The notes beneath the pieces were generated by a model. That model made no database searches, was not told where the DNA came from, and saw nothing but the letters and a program-made list of their open reading frames with translations. Position numbers and translations under genes: made by a program. This document shows positions 24,060-37,665 of a stretch of DNA of 60,000 bases, one piece after another. The stretch is from the NCBI RefSeq assembly GCF_037975245.1, contig NC_092575.1, positions 15,358,310 to 15,418,309 of the forward strand. The letters run 5' to 3'. This DNA comes from Apostichopus japonicus. Lineage: Eukaryota; Echinodermata; Holothuroidea; Aspidochirotida; Stichopodidae. Positions within the stretch are counted from its first letter, which is position 1; the number at the start of each line of letters is the position of its first letter.

Positions 24060-25500
24060 AAAGAATGGATAGAAATTGGAATTATGAATCTTTTTCGGAA
24101 TTATTTGATTGTACCATGGCATAGCAACGGAAAGTAAGCCAAAGTTGGACGTGTGCTTGCAATTGTCCTAATATGTTTTCAGAAATATGGATCTAAACGA
24201 TGCTGTAAATTAACACGTTTGGCCAAATATTCACTATTTATTAACTTTATTTGTGTTAGCGTACTTAAATCGAAAGATGGTCATATTTGTGTGTTTTAAA
24301 TGTCAAGAACGTAAGAACTATCCCCATACTATTCTTTCTATAACTTTCTTACTGTAAGTATTTATTTCTTACTGCAAGTGTTTATTTAAACAAAGAATGA
24401 CGTTGTAACTTTTCCAAATTCATCCACTTAAATTTTGGACGGATTCAGTTTCTTTTTAAGTCAACTGAGTCATGATGAAAGTAGACATTTATTCAACAAT
24501 GAGTTAACTTTACTAGTTCAGTAGGAGGCCATAACTGGGATCACCGTGCTATGCTATAAAAGTTTGTATGTCGGGCGTAATTTTGAAAGGGATATTCCCA
24601 CGTACCTTACGTGACACATTGACAATTCTCATTCAGGACTTTAGATGTAATTAAATGTTAGTAGGATGCTAGGATGCGAGTGTACATGACATGGCGAAGT
24701 ATTGGTAGCAATATTCTCATCGTTGTGACAGTGGAAGTGCATTGCACTTGCATTGAGAAAGAGCTTAATCGTTTTTCATGTTGAGATTTATGGAGGGTGT
24801 CAAAATAGTCATTAGCACAGCATTGCGTGTAGAAGTAATCATCGACCTAGAGTATAGCCTACGTATGGGTCAGACTGCAGCATTTCACAGCTATTTTTTT
24901 TTGTTTAATTATTTGATAGAAGAGGTCCCTCGACAGCACCCCTGCGAGGGTTCCCGCTGCAAAACACATGTGCAGGTGTTGTGCTGAATAACACATTAAG
25001 ACATGCTTTGTAGACATGTTTATCTTCACTTGATCAGAAAAAAAGGTCGAAACACCTGTTTTTTCATTGGCGACGAGGATTTTCTTAAAACTTTTGGAAT
25101 TTTATTCTTAACTGGTTCCAACATTTGTTATAATGGCATTGATTGTGAAAATTGAATAATTTGATTCAACCAATGAGGACTTTGATAGCTATTAAGAGAG
25201 ACACAGTTCTTTTTGGCAAATGGTGTCAAAGACGATAAGAAGGTTGCAGTATTTTTTAGTCTTATCGGAACTAAGACATATGGCTCATTAAAACCTTTAT
25301 TATTGGCATATTTTTATTGGCGTCTGTGAAATGGCAGACAGGAACGTTAATGACAAAGTAAAAAAGTGACGCAAAATGCAAACCCACACTGGTAAAAAAA
25401 TCTCTGTAAATTTACAGCAGTATCTCTGTCAATTAGTTTCCAGAGACTTGTTGTACATCTACAATTATGCTTTGTTTACCTTTACACAAGGTGTCCGTTC
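24060..25500. repeat. A-to-B spacer copy 2, with short Gypsy remnant
   Basis: Homologous to 7000-9610 but shorter. The LTR-like part is missing: the sequence passes directly from GATCAGAAAA near 25035 to GGTCGAAACACC. TGGCGACGAGG is present near 25070, and a shortened gag-like stretch follows to about 25380. No live gene. Confidence 0.5.
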
Positions 25501-26411
25501 GCGAGTTTTTTTTATGCAGGTAGGTTCGTACCATTGTGTATATTGAATAGCCAATGACAGCCAATTTCATTTTGACGTCATCAAATATGCACGTGTCACT
25601 CGTTTCATTTTATATATTTTCACATATTTTAACAATCATATCCTTATTTTTAGAAAATAGCAATACTTGGAATTTTTTTTTAAAGGAACTCTAGAGGCAA
25701 CCTGTTTCGAGGTAGATTTTAGTTCCGTCACCATACAACAGGTGTCACTAGTCACTACGAATTTATGAATTATGGATATGTGGACATTTATTGCATTTTA
25801 CTTGAGAAATGATGTGTCAATGTTAGCTCCTCATGCCCCCAATTTAGTGTAGTAATCCTATCAATATGCCAGTAAGTAGCTGCATCTAGGGGCCCTTTCG
25901 TTCCGAAGAGACGTGCTGTGATTGGCGGCTATTGGCCATTCAATGTACACAATGGTACTATAATAGTAATAATACTTTGTGTCAACTGCAAATTTCGCAA
26001 AACTACTCCCTGAACAATTCGTATGCACAAAGATACGTTAAGAAGATCACTAAGATAGGAAATTTGTGGAAAGAATTCTTACCAGGTTTCCAAAATTTTG
26101 GAACGAACACAGATTTCATATTAAAAAACTAAAAATGTAGTCGGTGTATGGCTAAAGCTAAAGGAATAGCTTCGCTAGAGATTACTGCAGCATTGTTGTT
26201 GCATCAGGCTAGCACGTCAGGTTGAACTTATCGACTTTAAATATTAAGTGTTTCATGCTAAGGCTAGCACGTCAGGTTGAACTTATCGACTTTAAATATT
26301 AAGTGTTTCATGCTTTCCTTGTCATATTTGATGACGTCAAAATAAACTTGGCTGTGATTGGCTATTCAATATACACAATAGTACGAACCTACCTGCATAA
26401 AAAAAACTCGC
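25501..26411. mobile_element. Mutator-like (MULE) non-autonomous element
   Basis: A 911-bp insertion with terminal inverted repeats of about 89 bp (25501-25589 and 26323-26411). Both start GCGAGTTTTTTTTATGCAGG and differ at only a few positions. It is flanked by an exact 9-bp duplication TGTCCGTTC (25492-25500, 26412-26420). The paralogous site after unit 1 (near 9620) is empty with a single TGTCCGTTC. Long TIRs plus a 9-bp TSD are diagnostic of Mutator-like elements. No transposase is encoded. An internal direct repeat of about 56 bp lies at 26205-26315. Confidence 0.85.
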
Positions 26412-26884
26412 TGTCCGTTCACCTACAATTTCTCTAAAATTACAGTTTTACAAATTACCATTTAATAATTGTACAAAAAGGTTCTGTAAAGTCACAGTTT
26501 TTTGTATAGAAACAGGGTGTATATTTACGAAGCCTTTTTTTACAGAAACATTCTCTTTTTGTATGTTGATGCAAGGTATCTGTATATTTATTGGTAGTGG
26601 GAAACAGGAACCACTCATATATTAACAAAGGGTATCTCAACAATTACATCCTGCTTCCGTGGCATTACCGCTCTTATGGTAGAAGAACGTAGATTATTAA
26701 TATTTGAACAAATGACATTCAGACAAATAACAAAGCACTGCTTTTGTTTCAACTTACAACAAGTTATTTTTTTAATGAGATTGTAATACAGCTGGAACAG
26801 AACGAAAGATATGTGAGAAACCCAAATAAGGAGGAACTAAGGATGAATTGAGATCACTAAAGTATAACAACAAAACGGATTACA

Positions 26885-27310
26885 GTAATTATTATAATAA
26901 TATAAAAAGCGCTTTCCATGAAATCTCAAAGCGCTGTACAGCATAAAATGTTAAAGATTTAAATGATCATAAAAATGCACAATAGCATGAAGAGAGGTAA
27001 GGTAATAAAAAACATAAAAGAATAAATCACTCTAAGCATTTAAAAAAAAATAAGTCTTCAAGTTCTTCCTAAAAATATTAAGATTGTTCATATTGCGGAG
27101 ATCTGAAGGTAGGCTCTTCCAAACAACCGGAGCAGCGACAGAAAACCGTCTATCTCCGTAGAACTTGGTCGTCGAGTTATTTGGGTGACGTAGAAGAAGT
27201 TCAGATGATGAGCGGAGAGACCGGCCGGGAACGTATTCTTTGATGAGATCCGATATGTAAGCAGGAGCCCACATGAAGATATTTGAAGGTCAGCATTGAT
27301 ATTTTGTAAT
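26885..27310 (-). mobile_element. 3' fragment of a non-LTR retrotransposon, copy 2
   Basis: Paralogue of 10105-10530. The minus-strand frame 27032-27274 again encodes the ORF2 C-terminal block SVAAPVVWKSLPSDLR. It lies in the same context, so it arrived before the spacer was duplicated. Confidence 0.7.
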
Positions 27311-30300
27311 AAAACAATGTATGGTTCACAATTGACTCCTATATAATTAAGTAGACAGTAAAGTGTTGCATCTTTGATCAGTTTCATCATCTTACTGATG
27401 CCACGTTAGTTCTGTTAGACGTAAGCAAGTTGAAAATATTTTTCATAACTTTGTCAAGGTAGTTACAGAATACTATTTTATTCACTGCATTGATATAAAC
27501 ATAATCCTGAACTGGACGTAGCAAATTAGTAGACTAGTACCCTATTAACAGATTTATGAACTATTCATTGTCTCCATGCATGGTTCCAATGATTTTTACT
27601 TCTAATCTTTCTGAGTGAAACATGCAGAAGATTAAAAAGACTAAAAAATGTTATACAGAACAAACTAGAGGAATTAAGCAATACTTTACAACGGTGTTTG
27701 ATGATTCAGTGGGCTCAAATATCCGTAATAATTAAAATGATCATACTGGTTCCTCTAAAATACCCAAAGTAACCCAATTTTGACCGTGATGACAAAAATA
27801 GGACCATCTATTCACCAGGGGTTCCTATACACACCGCGAGGATGTATTTACACGGACTTTTCACTCTGCTGACCTTAAATGACCTTTGTCCTTATGAAAA
27901 GTAAGTTCCTGCTCCTAAATCGTTTACCAAAGAATTCTAAGCCAATATGCCAAACTCTCTCATAATGATGTCAAGAGTAGCCTAAATATGGGCCCATCAG
28001 TTTGGGCAAATGATATCACCATATCAAATAATTTGAAAAAAAAGAAAGAAAAAGAATTTAGGGATTTGAAGTTTTGAAGTTTTGACCCTAATCAATCAGT
28101 AATATGAGAACCAAATTATTAGGGTTCAGCTTATACTCACCATTGGTCATGCACCCACAACATACATGGTAGTTATCACTCATTCCCTTTTTTAGTTATT
28201 TTCCAGAAAATGTTCTTGTTTGATGAAAGTCAGTTGTTCCGTAATTTCTTTTGATAAGACTAACGTTCTCAGCTAACTAATCTGACGTTTATGTTGTGGA
28301 GTTCTGACACAATTCGCACTCCATGCTTACCTTTTCTGTCCAAGACGATGTTATGATATGTATTACTGTTGGCATTTCTTATATCGAATTAGAATTTCAA
28401 AGATGAGGGGTATCTCACCAGTATGCCCTTCCATATTGGTTACATTTTCGAAATGGTCTACAGCCTCCCGGTCGAATTGTACTCCTAAGCAGATACTATA
28501 ACTGTTGTAGATCTCGTTTATAATGTTATGGCATAGAACTATGTCATTGGCTCGGGGAAGCGCCATCTGAAATGGGAGGTGGATTTAGCATATAGAAATG
28601 TATGTTTTTACAGTCGAATTAAATCAATATCAGCGAAAGTTATTAAAGAAAGTGTACATGTGTTGCAAAATGATTGTAAAGAAACATTATAGGCCTATGC
28701 TGCAGTTGTAGCTCACGATTACACGCTTGATAATTATGTGCCGCGGTGTATATACAAAGACCACACGGACTACACTGAAGGATTACAATATAAAGTACTA
28801 AATACTTTCACTTCATGTTTATGGGTAGATCTTTCATAATGTATTTACCACTGTACTTTCTCTTTCGGTGATGATTCATACGTTCTCATGCACTCTATTT
28901 ACAAAGTTGGTATCAGTTCTTGTAGGCAGAGGAGCCCAGGGAAACAAACATCGGTAGATAATGGAACTACTAAAATAGCGTTGTGTAAGCAAACATCGAT
29001 AAAACGTGCGAGCAGCCCGCGTGTAAAGACGTCGTTATTCTGATTGTGTGTTCCTTGATAAGTGAAAAATCAGGTGTTAAATTAATTGAAATTGTCAATA
29101 GGAAATATCAGAAGAGGTTTCCGTGCTCGGGAGGCGGGACCCCTCCCTGGATGCACCCCCTGCAAAGCTGCGACTCTAAATATCTTAATGATAACTCGAG
29201 TTATATTCCGACCTGCATCCTTGGTTGGAAAGAGGCAGTTTGTTCGTAGTGTTGTTCACCAGTAGAACCTACAACAGGGATAATTATGCGACGCGGAGTA
29301 GATAGAGAGGTCCCTCGCATTAAGCAATAGCATGGTAATGATACATTTAAGACACTTTCACCTCAGGCTTATGTTAAGTGTATAATGTATTTAAAACTGC
29401 ATTTTCTTTTCTATTGATGCGTCATACGGTTTCATGCACTGCAGCATCAGTTACAGATTTTATGGAAGAGAGGCCATTGAGACAAGTATCGGTATAAACC
29501 GAAGCTACAATACCAAAATACCGGTTTTTAGAAAAACATCGGTTAAAGTTTAGGAATGCCTGCGTACAAGCAAGTTTATATATTTTTCTTCGTAAATGAT
29601 GTCTATTTTTCTGAGAAAAAGCATCTTAGTAGCTATATTATTTATATTATGAGGAAAAGGAAATCATATCAGGGACCCGAAGGTCCGGTCCACATCCCTA
29701 AACACCCCGCCCCCCTCTGAGAAGTTATGACTCATTATATATAGACGATATAACGATTCCTGTCAAATTGATTGGAAATATTTAATATGCTCACCATTGT
29801 GTTTTACAAGTAGACCTACACGCGGGATAATTACGCGCCCAGATGCATATGCAGAGATCACTAAAGTGCTAATCAGTAGCAAATGCTAGCAATGCTAGAA
29901 TTTAGATCTTTTTACTTCAGGTTTGTGTTGCGTGTATACATTATGTATCCAACACTGCACTTTCTATTTCGGTGAGGACTCGTTCGGTCTCATGCATCCA
30001 TTGATAGTTATAACGCTTTACACGAAATGACGTTAATGGTAATTCAAGTTATATTTCATTGTTCATAAAATTCTCACCTCTTCGTACTAAGGGTGAAACT
30101 GCCTGAAAATGTAGCAATTATGTTGTGGCAATCATGCAGATAAAACAATAAATCAAAGAGATTTATGTTACATTCTTTTAATGAATATTCATGAATATTC
30201 TATAAAGTGACGTTTAGCGATAAGTTCTTTCACTTTTGATTTGGTAAGTTTTCATATCTCGCAAACAACAAACGTTCTTTGGAGTTAAGTGCTTCATTTC

Positions 30301-30498
30301 CGTAGAGCAGCCCACTGCAGATGTGCTAGATTTAGTTAATTCTTATGAGACTGAGACTGAATTCCTTATCCTCGTTTCTAATTTTGTGAAGAGTGGTATT
30401 CCATTTTCCCGTGATTTGCTGGTGCTCTCAACATTTTATTTTGATATACATTGGCCTTCTCACCTTTCATATAGCAATATGTCTTATGTACGCTATAA
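27311..30498. repeat. A-to-B spacer, second part, copy 2 (truncated)
   Basis: Matches 10531-14450, but about 1.3 kb is missing at about 30112, where GAAAATG is joined to TAGCAATTATG (compare 2165 and 3427 in copy 1). It is interrupted by the CACTA element at 30499 and resumes at 40434. No gene. Confidence 0.55.
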
Positions 30499-30585
30499 CA
30501 CTGTTAAAAAAAATTCTGTTAAAAAACAGAATTTCTCTGGCAGCAGAGTTTCCAGAAAATGTCTGTTATTGCCAACTGCAGATAA

Positions 30586-31230
30586 TCTATGTAAAATAAA
30601 CAGTCTAAAACTGTTATTTATACAGTTTATATCTTTCATTATAACAGTTTTTGTCCGTAAACTTACTGTACGACGACCGTTATTTTACACTATATTCAAT
30701 GTAAAATAAACAGTCTGAAACTGTTATTTATACAGTTTTTTCCCCCATTATAACAGACTCTATTCGTGAAATTACTGTACGACGACCGTTATTTTACACC
30801 ATATTCTATGTAAAATAAACAGTCTGAAACTGTTATTTATACAGTTTCCCCCCAATTATTACAGTTTCTGTCCGTAAAATTACTGTATGTCAACCGTTAT
30901 TTTATACCATATTCTATGTAAAATAAACAGTCTAAAAATGTTATTATACAGTTTTTATTTTGCATTATAAAAGTCTTTGTCCGTAAAATTACTGTACGAC
31001 GACCTTAATTTTACACTGAATTCTATGTTAAATACACAGTATGAAAGCGTAATTCATACAGTTTTTCTTTGCATTATAAGTTTTTATCCGTAAAATTACT
31101 ACATGACGGCCGTTTTACACTACATTCTATGTAAAATAAACAGTCTGAAACCGTTATTTACACAGTTTTTTCTTGCAATATGTAATTTTCTCTGTAAAAT
31201 AACTGTATTGTGACTTTTAATTTACTGTTT
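30586..31230. repeat. Left subterminal repeat array of the CACTA element
   Basis: Six diverged copies, about 106-111 bp each, starting near 30588, 30699, 30808, 30914, 31024 and 31130. Each carries TGTAAAATAAACAGTCT and a later GTACGACGACCGT-like stretch. Such arrays are the usual transposase-binding regions of CACTA elements. Confidence 0.65.
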
Positions 31231-32704
31231 CTTTTAGGTAAAGTCTAGTCTTCAATGTTATCTATAGTTTTTTACCTTGCAATAAATGGGTCTTTGTCTG
31301 TAAAATTGGCTGTCAGATGGAATTACTATTATCAGTGAGATTATAAAATAAGAAACAACTTATTGTTCTCTGAAACTTTTATTTACAACTTCAAAACTTG
31401 TTGAAACATATTTTTGAACGTCAAAACCTTAAAAGTAATATATAAGACTGAACATCAGAAGGCAATCTCTTATTGATGACTGGGAATTTGCTGGGTGCCC
31501 CAGCCTTTCTTTTGGAAAAGGTTTTGTTATACAGACGATACTTTCATTGTTTGGAAATATACTGATAAGTCTGTATGTGGCCATATTTGTCTCTTCGGCC
31601 ACTTCAGGAAATCGTGGATCAGCAACTGAAAGTTTTCACAATTAACTGATCATAAAACATTAAGCTTTGACACCTGCTAGTTCCTCGCCCTTTCTATTGC
31701 TCTACAACAAAGTTCCTTTCCCTCTTATTTACAGATGCACTTGAAGTATGCAAAGGTCACTGTATTATGTGACCACAGAAACTTAGGTGTCTTCACTATT
31801 CTTCACTTAACTTTATTACAACTATGTTCATATCATGTATTTTTAAATGTTCTAGCATTATTAAATATATCGCTAATATAACATATTCACTTTAATGGGC
31901 ATATCAATGTTCACAGAAAATTAATACCTTTAACTGTGGTAACTCCTCTATCGCTGATAAGGATTGTATACTTTTTCTAATTTTCATGACCTTCTTTAGC
32001 CCTTAAAGTTCAAAGTGGAAGTTAAAGACAAGGATATGTTACAATACGTAAGAACAAAGATTAACTAATCTGTTAACCAAAGATATTGTAAATCATCTGA
32101 TCAAAAGATATATAAACAATGATTTGACCTTTGTACCTGTAAATGATTTAAAAAGTTGTCCTTATATTCCTGTGCTTCTGCTGTTGAGTGGAAGGAGCAG
32201 TTTTATGAAAAGATTTCATGTCAACATTTAGCAGAGAGATTTTATATTTTGACAACAAAAAATAGTTTGGATATCAAGCTTATAGCATTAACAAATTGAA
32301 TAGAATAACTTGACATCTGAAACTATTATGGATTCAAAACTTTTTTAACATTTGTGAACCTGCTTGGAAGAGTTTCAGAGTTTATGGAGTTATTGGAAAG
32401 GTGTCATGATAGCACCAAATAACAGTCTTTAACAATTTTGTCAACAAGTAAAACCTTGTAAATATCCACCAACAAAGTTAAACACAATAGTTTGAACTCT
32501 GTATAAATGTTTAAGTGTTCATTTGTAAATGAGACTTCTCTGTAGCTGGAGAGTCTATGGTTCCAGTTAAGGAGGCTCAAGAGGCTCGCTAACATTTTCT
32601 CAACCAGGAACACTTTAAATCAACCAAGTGACCTAGATTTATAATCCAAAGTTACCAAATTGTCAGACTAATGTGACCAATCACGGGAAGTGCCTGAAAA
32701 GCAT
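31231..32704. other. CACTA internal sequence, no gene recognised
   Basis: AT-rich sequence between the left subterminal repeats and the 3' end of the cargo gene. No convincing reading frame; it may include the 3' UTR of the minus-strand gene. Confidence 0.4.
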
Positions 32705-33039
32705 TTAGACTGTCCAATCTGACTCAAACTCCTTCAGGTTTCCAACCAAAGCCAAAATTTTTGGGTTGACAGGATAGCTCTTCTTGGATTTGGGGGTCTT
32801 TCTTCCCTTTTCTGGATTCAATCCAACAACGCAGCTGCAAAGAGGAGCAAAATTAGAACTGTGAAGTCATAAAGTTCAAATAAGTTTGCAATTATTAAAC
32901 CATTTAGCAATTAATTTCCCTTGGTCTCAAATTTACACTACAGTATGTCATACATGATAGTAAGATGTGACACAACTCAGTTTCCAATTGTATGTGTGCT
33001 CACTGGTGTTGATAGAAGCAATTGAGCTGGATACCTGTC

Positions 33040-33826
33040 GTAATTCAACTATTTGCAGTATAATTGCACGGAATGTTGGCATATTATCTAAGTTGAAATA
33101 TTATCTATCGGAAAACATACTCAGAACACTATACCAGACCCTGGTTGTCCCGCATCTCACTTATTGTTCCATTATCTGGTCTGTTACATACAACACCAAC
33201 CTTAACAATCTTATAATACTCCAAAAGGCAGCCATTCGCCACATAACACACTCAGCCCCACGTGAGCACACCAGTCCCCTATTTAAAAAACTCAACTTAC
33301 TAAAATTGCACGATCTCATTAAAGTTAAGCTTGCATTATTTGCCTACAAGACCTGGAATGGATTACTACCGGCTGCCTTTGACAATTTTTTAACCAGTAA
33401 CAGAGATGTACATAATCATAACACGAGGCATGCTAATCATGCCCACTATAATCTCTACAATACCACCATTGGAACTTTAAGCCTACAAAACCGTGCAACA
33501 AAAACATGGAATCTTCTAATGAACGATTTAAAGAGTAAAAAGTCAGTCACATCCTTTAAGAAGTGGTTTTGTAAGGGAATAATAGCTAGTTACTGACTAA
33601 AACTAAATTATACCTGTATGTAATTACTATATATATATATTTTGAACATTTAATTTGTACTTATATCTATGTATGAATTCATACACATATATATATTTTG
33701 TTTTTTCTTTTCTTTTCTTTTCTTTCTTCAGGGAGTTTTCCACATTGTTAAGCTTTTCAGCTTTATGGAAGACTTCCTCCACTTTGTACTTTTGTGGCAA
33801 ACAAATAAATAAATAAATAAATAATT
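33040..33826 (+). mobile_element. 5'-truncated non-LTR retrotransposon (CR1/Jockey-like 3' end)
   Basis: The + strand frame up to 33596 encodes the C-terminal end of a LINE reverse transcriptase ORF: LYQTLVVPHLTYCSIIW, LQKAAIRHITHS, TSPLFKKLNLLKLHDL, then an NHNTRHA-type block and TKTWNLLMNDLK. It is followed by a 3' UTR and an (AAAT)n tail at about 33801-33826. It sits in the last intron of the minus-strand cargo gene, in the opposite orientation. Confidence 0.75.
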
Positions 33827-36800
33827 TACAAGCCTTTGGAATTCAACAGTTTTCTAGGAAATCATGATCTGAAAAGAAGAGCTAATTTTTGAATCCTCTT
33901 TTAATTTAAATTTTGTTCAGTTTAAGCTGATACCCTATAGTTGTAACAAATTGTGAAGGTGTTCTCAGTAAGTAACCAAACTCATACATTCCCACCCTTT
34001 TCCAAAATAATAAAACATGCCATTCAACTATTTACACTAACTTTCCATTGGTGAAAATAATGTAAAGGTTATCAATGTTTACAAAAGGTTACCAAAGCTG
34101 CTGTTATTCTTGGACCACAACAAATAGTACAAAATAAGTAAATCAGCTGTTACTGAGAACAGAGTATGATTTATTTTAATGATCTGCCTAGGAGTAGAGT
34201 TAACTGCAATTTGTTGATTTTTTTCTTTATTGGTACCTTTATGATCGGCTGATCTTTTGAAGGTGGCTAATAATATGCATACACTCTTACATTCCATGTC
34301 AAGGGAATGTCCACACAAAATAACAATGGTTAACTATTACTAGGGTACTTTCAGCCTACTCACCGCTGGATAAGCTCCATTAAAGTTGCACCTTCAGATG
34401 GATACTCAATGTTTAAGATGAAAAACATTGCAAACAGCATGGTCATTGCACTTTCAAATGTTTGAATGTGGTCATTAACCATATCATAACCATATCATAT
34501 CATAACCATATCATTAACCATTAACCATAACAATAACCATATCTACTGCCAACATAAACTTTCTTCCAGTGTACATGTTTGGACCTGCAAAAAATAAATA
34601 TCAATTAGAACTATTAGGAGAATGTCCAGTTAAAGTTAATGCCACTGCTATGACTACCACTACTTTACAGTTGCAGCGTAAATATACTCCAACTCGCGTG
34701 TACTAATGGGTCATTATTTTTAATTCAATATTATTTTTACCGGTATTCAAGGTTTGTTTTGGATGCACTTGGTATTTCGATATATTCGTTGATGGCAGAT
34801 TTCAATATTGTCAGTGTGGATATGAAAGAAAAAACAGTTTATCTGATATATCGATTTACTGAGGCACCCTCAGCAACACAAAAATGACATTGAAAATGTT
34901 GCAACGGTCAACCAAAATGTTTTTACCACATATGAAGTCAAAAATGGGCTATAGTTCTTGAGTTTCATGTTACATGCTGAGCATCAAATGCACACATACA
35001 TGCTGAATCGATGCAGTAACAGGGTTTTCCCAGTTAAATCTCAGATGGACTCATGACTTTGTCTTCCACAGGTGATAGTGCACTGTGGGGTGTCATTGAC
35101 ACACTTGCCATCATATAACTTCCTAGGTTTCTCTAATCAAAGATTTCCAAATTTTGACCGCTGTTGATTCAAGTGACCACACCTACATACCACATGAGAT
35201 CTGTCCAAGATTCCCTTCTTGAGATATCATGTTTACAAAGTATTCAGTTTCACCTCTGTTGACCCCAAATGATCTTTGACCTTTGCCAAAAACAATAGGC
35301 GTCTTGCACTCTATCGCGTACACCCACATGCCAACTATGAGATCTGTCTAAGCTTCCTTTCATGAGAAATTGTGTTTACAAGGTAGGCATCACTAAAATA
35401 CATACACATGCACACATACTCACCATCACAAATTTCAAACGTTACAACTATCATCCAAACCAAAAAGGGAAAAAGAACAGTGTATATGTACTGGAGGAAA
35501 TGCATCTTAGAGTAAAATCCTCCAAATGCTTCTCACCTTGAATAATGATGCATGGGGATGTTGACTTCAGATCCTTAGTGATATTCTGCACAGTACTGGT
35601 TTCCTGAACATAATGTAAATGTAGGAACAATAAAATTGTTTGGAATACTTATCTTATTATATAGTGGGACAAAACATTCAAGATGCCATCTGGGAAAACA
35701 GGAGTTTCTTCCAAAGCATAACATAAAACAAATGAAACTGAGGGACAATATGTATCCCTGGAATTAAAATGATGACTATGGGGAAAATCTTAATTAACTG
35801 ATGGCATATGATGTACTGAACTTTGGACTTCAGAGTCCCAATACACAACAATTACAGCTGACCTACAAACAGTGAACATCGCAGAGGAAAATCGTTATAA
35901 AGTCAATCAACTTCACCAATACATCTACATAACTGTAAGTTTAAGAACGACAAACCAGAGTAAGACACAAAATCACAGACAAATAGTGCTATTCTGAGAC
36001 TGTTCACAAGCTTAATGATTTATAAAGTTAACTACTTCTTACCTTTGCAAGGTAGAAAAGATCGTCCCATCTATCTCCAAGGTGATTGCAGAGGAGGAGA
36101 ATAAGTCCTGGAACATCAGGGGAATGATCACCACTTTCCTTCTTAGCACTCTCCACATCAGCTATTATATTTTGCACCTCCTTCTTCTTCTTTGCTGACA
36201 CTTGCAGAAACTTCTAAATTCGTGGACTTTTATCTATAAAAGCTGTAGTGAGAACTGATTTCAGTTTGATGCCCACTAAATCTTCAAAATGTCCCATCAT
36301 CCCAACCTCCTCAAACAAGAAAGGATATTCATCAAGGAGAGCACATACAGGAACTTGCTGACTGTTTATCTTGGCACGGATGGTTGGAAATACAGTTTTC
36401 ATGAGGAAAACAACTTCATTGTCATCCCATATGTTAAGTTCATGCATCACCTTTAAGTCATCTATCTTTTTTCTCTGCGTGTCTCGATCCTCCCCTTCAG
36501 GTAGGTCCTCTGTTTGCCAGTTTTTGCAGCCATATGAGGTGCTGAGTTTACGCTTCTTTGTTAGTGCTTCATTCTGTTCACCCTCTACAAACAAGGGGTA
36601 ACCAACATTTAGGTGAAATTTGCCTCTGTTGATATTGCTCATACGGTTTTCCAACTGTGTAAGAAGGGATGCATATCCACTACCAACAACAAGTCCTTCA
36701 ATGTCATCTTTAAAGGGTTCTGGAAACTCACGAACGATCCTCTGTGCAATAATAGAAAGGTGCTTTCGTCCTGGACTTGACTCAACTTTTATTATGTCAT

Positions 36801-37270
36801 TGCATAATATTCTGATCATTTCACGCCGATCTTTGGGAGTGGGTCTCTGTTTCTTCTGGAGTGATTTTGTAAGGCTTTTAGGCATTTTATCCCAATCAAC
36901 TTTAAATGACTCTGCCCAATCTGCAATTACCGCTGCCGGACTTGATCCTGCTGAACTGGGCACCCAGCTGCAGCCTGGTGAACTGGCCACAGAGTCGGGT
37001 TCAGATGATTGTGAAGATTCTGATCCAAGCAACTTTTCTTTAAGAATGAAAATATGTCACATCAATGAAAGTAGATGATATGAAATGAATAAACAACCTT
37101 GATAAATTATTTCCTGATAACAGACATTTATTGCGTTAAGGTACTAGTTTTTTGGACACTCACAGAACATCAGCATTTACACAACAAACAGGGGCAGCAC
37201 TCAAGCTCGCAATCTATCGAATCAAGCATATCTTCAGTTGGCAACAGGGGCATTCTCTGACACGTCTGTT

Positions 37271-37665
37271 TAGGTTGCTGTGGCAGAGTAGATAAAGGCG
37301 GTGGCATTTGAAGCAATGAGGCTTAGCAATCGGGAGGTTCGGGGTTCGATTCCCGGCCAGGTCATAGTAAGGTGGGTTTTTCAACCAAGAGCAATCTACA
37401 GTTTTCCCATCTGAATTGACTTTCTAAATTGAAAAGATTCCAAATTTGAGTTAAAATGTTGAATTGGAAGCCACCCGACGTGTAAGTTGTAATTCATAAG
37501 CCCTTGCGGTCTTCTCCCACATTCGTGGTCACTTAAGCGTTGTAAAAATAACTGCTGGATATTATTATTATTATATTATTACTATATTATATTATTATTA
37601 TTATTATTGTATTATATATATTATTATATTATATTATTATTATTATTTTTATTATAATTTAATTT
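37271..37665 (+). mobile_element. tRNA-derived SINE
   Basis: Pol III A box (TGGCAGAGTAGATAAAGGCGG, from 37280) and B box (GGGTTCGATTCCC, near 37345) with the spacing of a long-variable-arm tRNA. An unrelated body follows and an ATT-repeat tail (about 37555-37660). It lies between coding segments of the CACTA cargo gene. Confidence 0.7.

Noticed and set aside
30586-31230. CRISPR-like repeat array
   Set aside because: The repeats are about 110 bp, diverged, without unique spacers, and lie at a transposon end in an animal genome.
36371-37078. Plus-strand ORFs opposite the CACTA cargo gene
   Set aside because: The minus strand has the family motifs and in-frame splice joins; the plus strand has neither.
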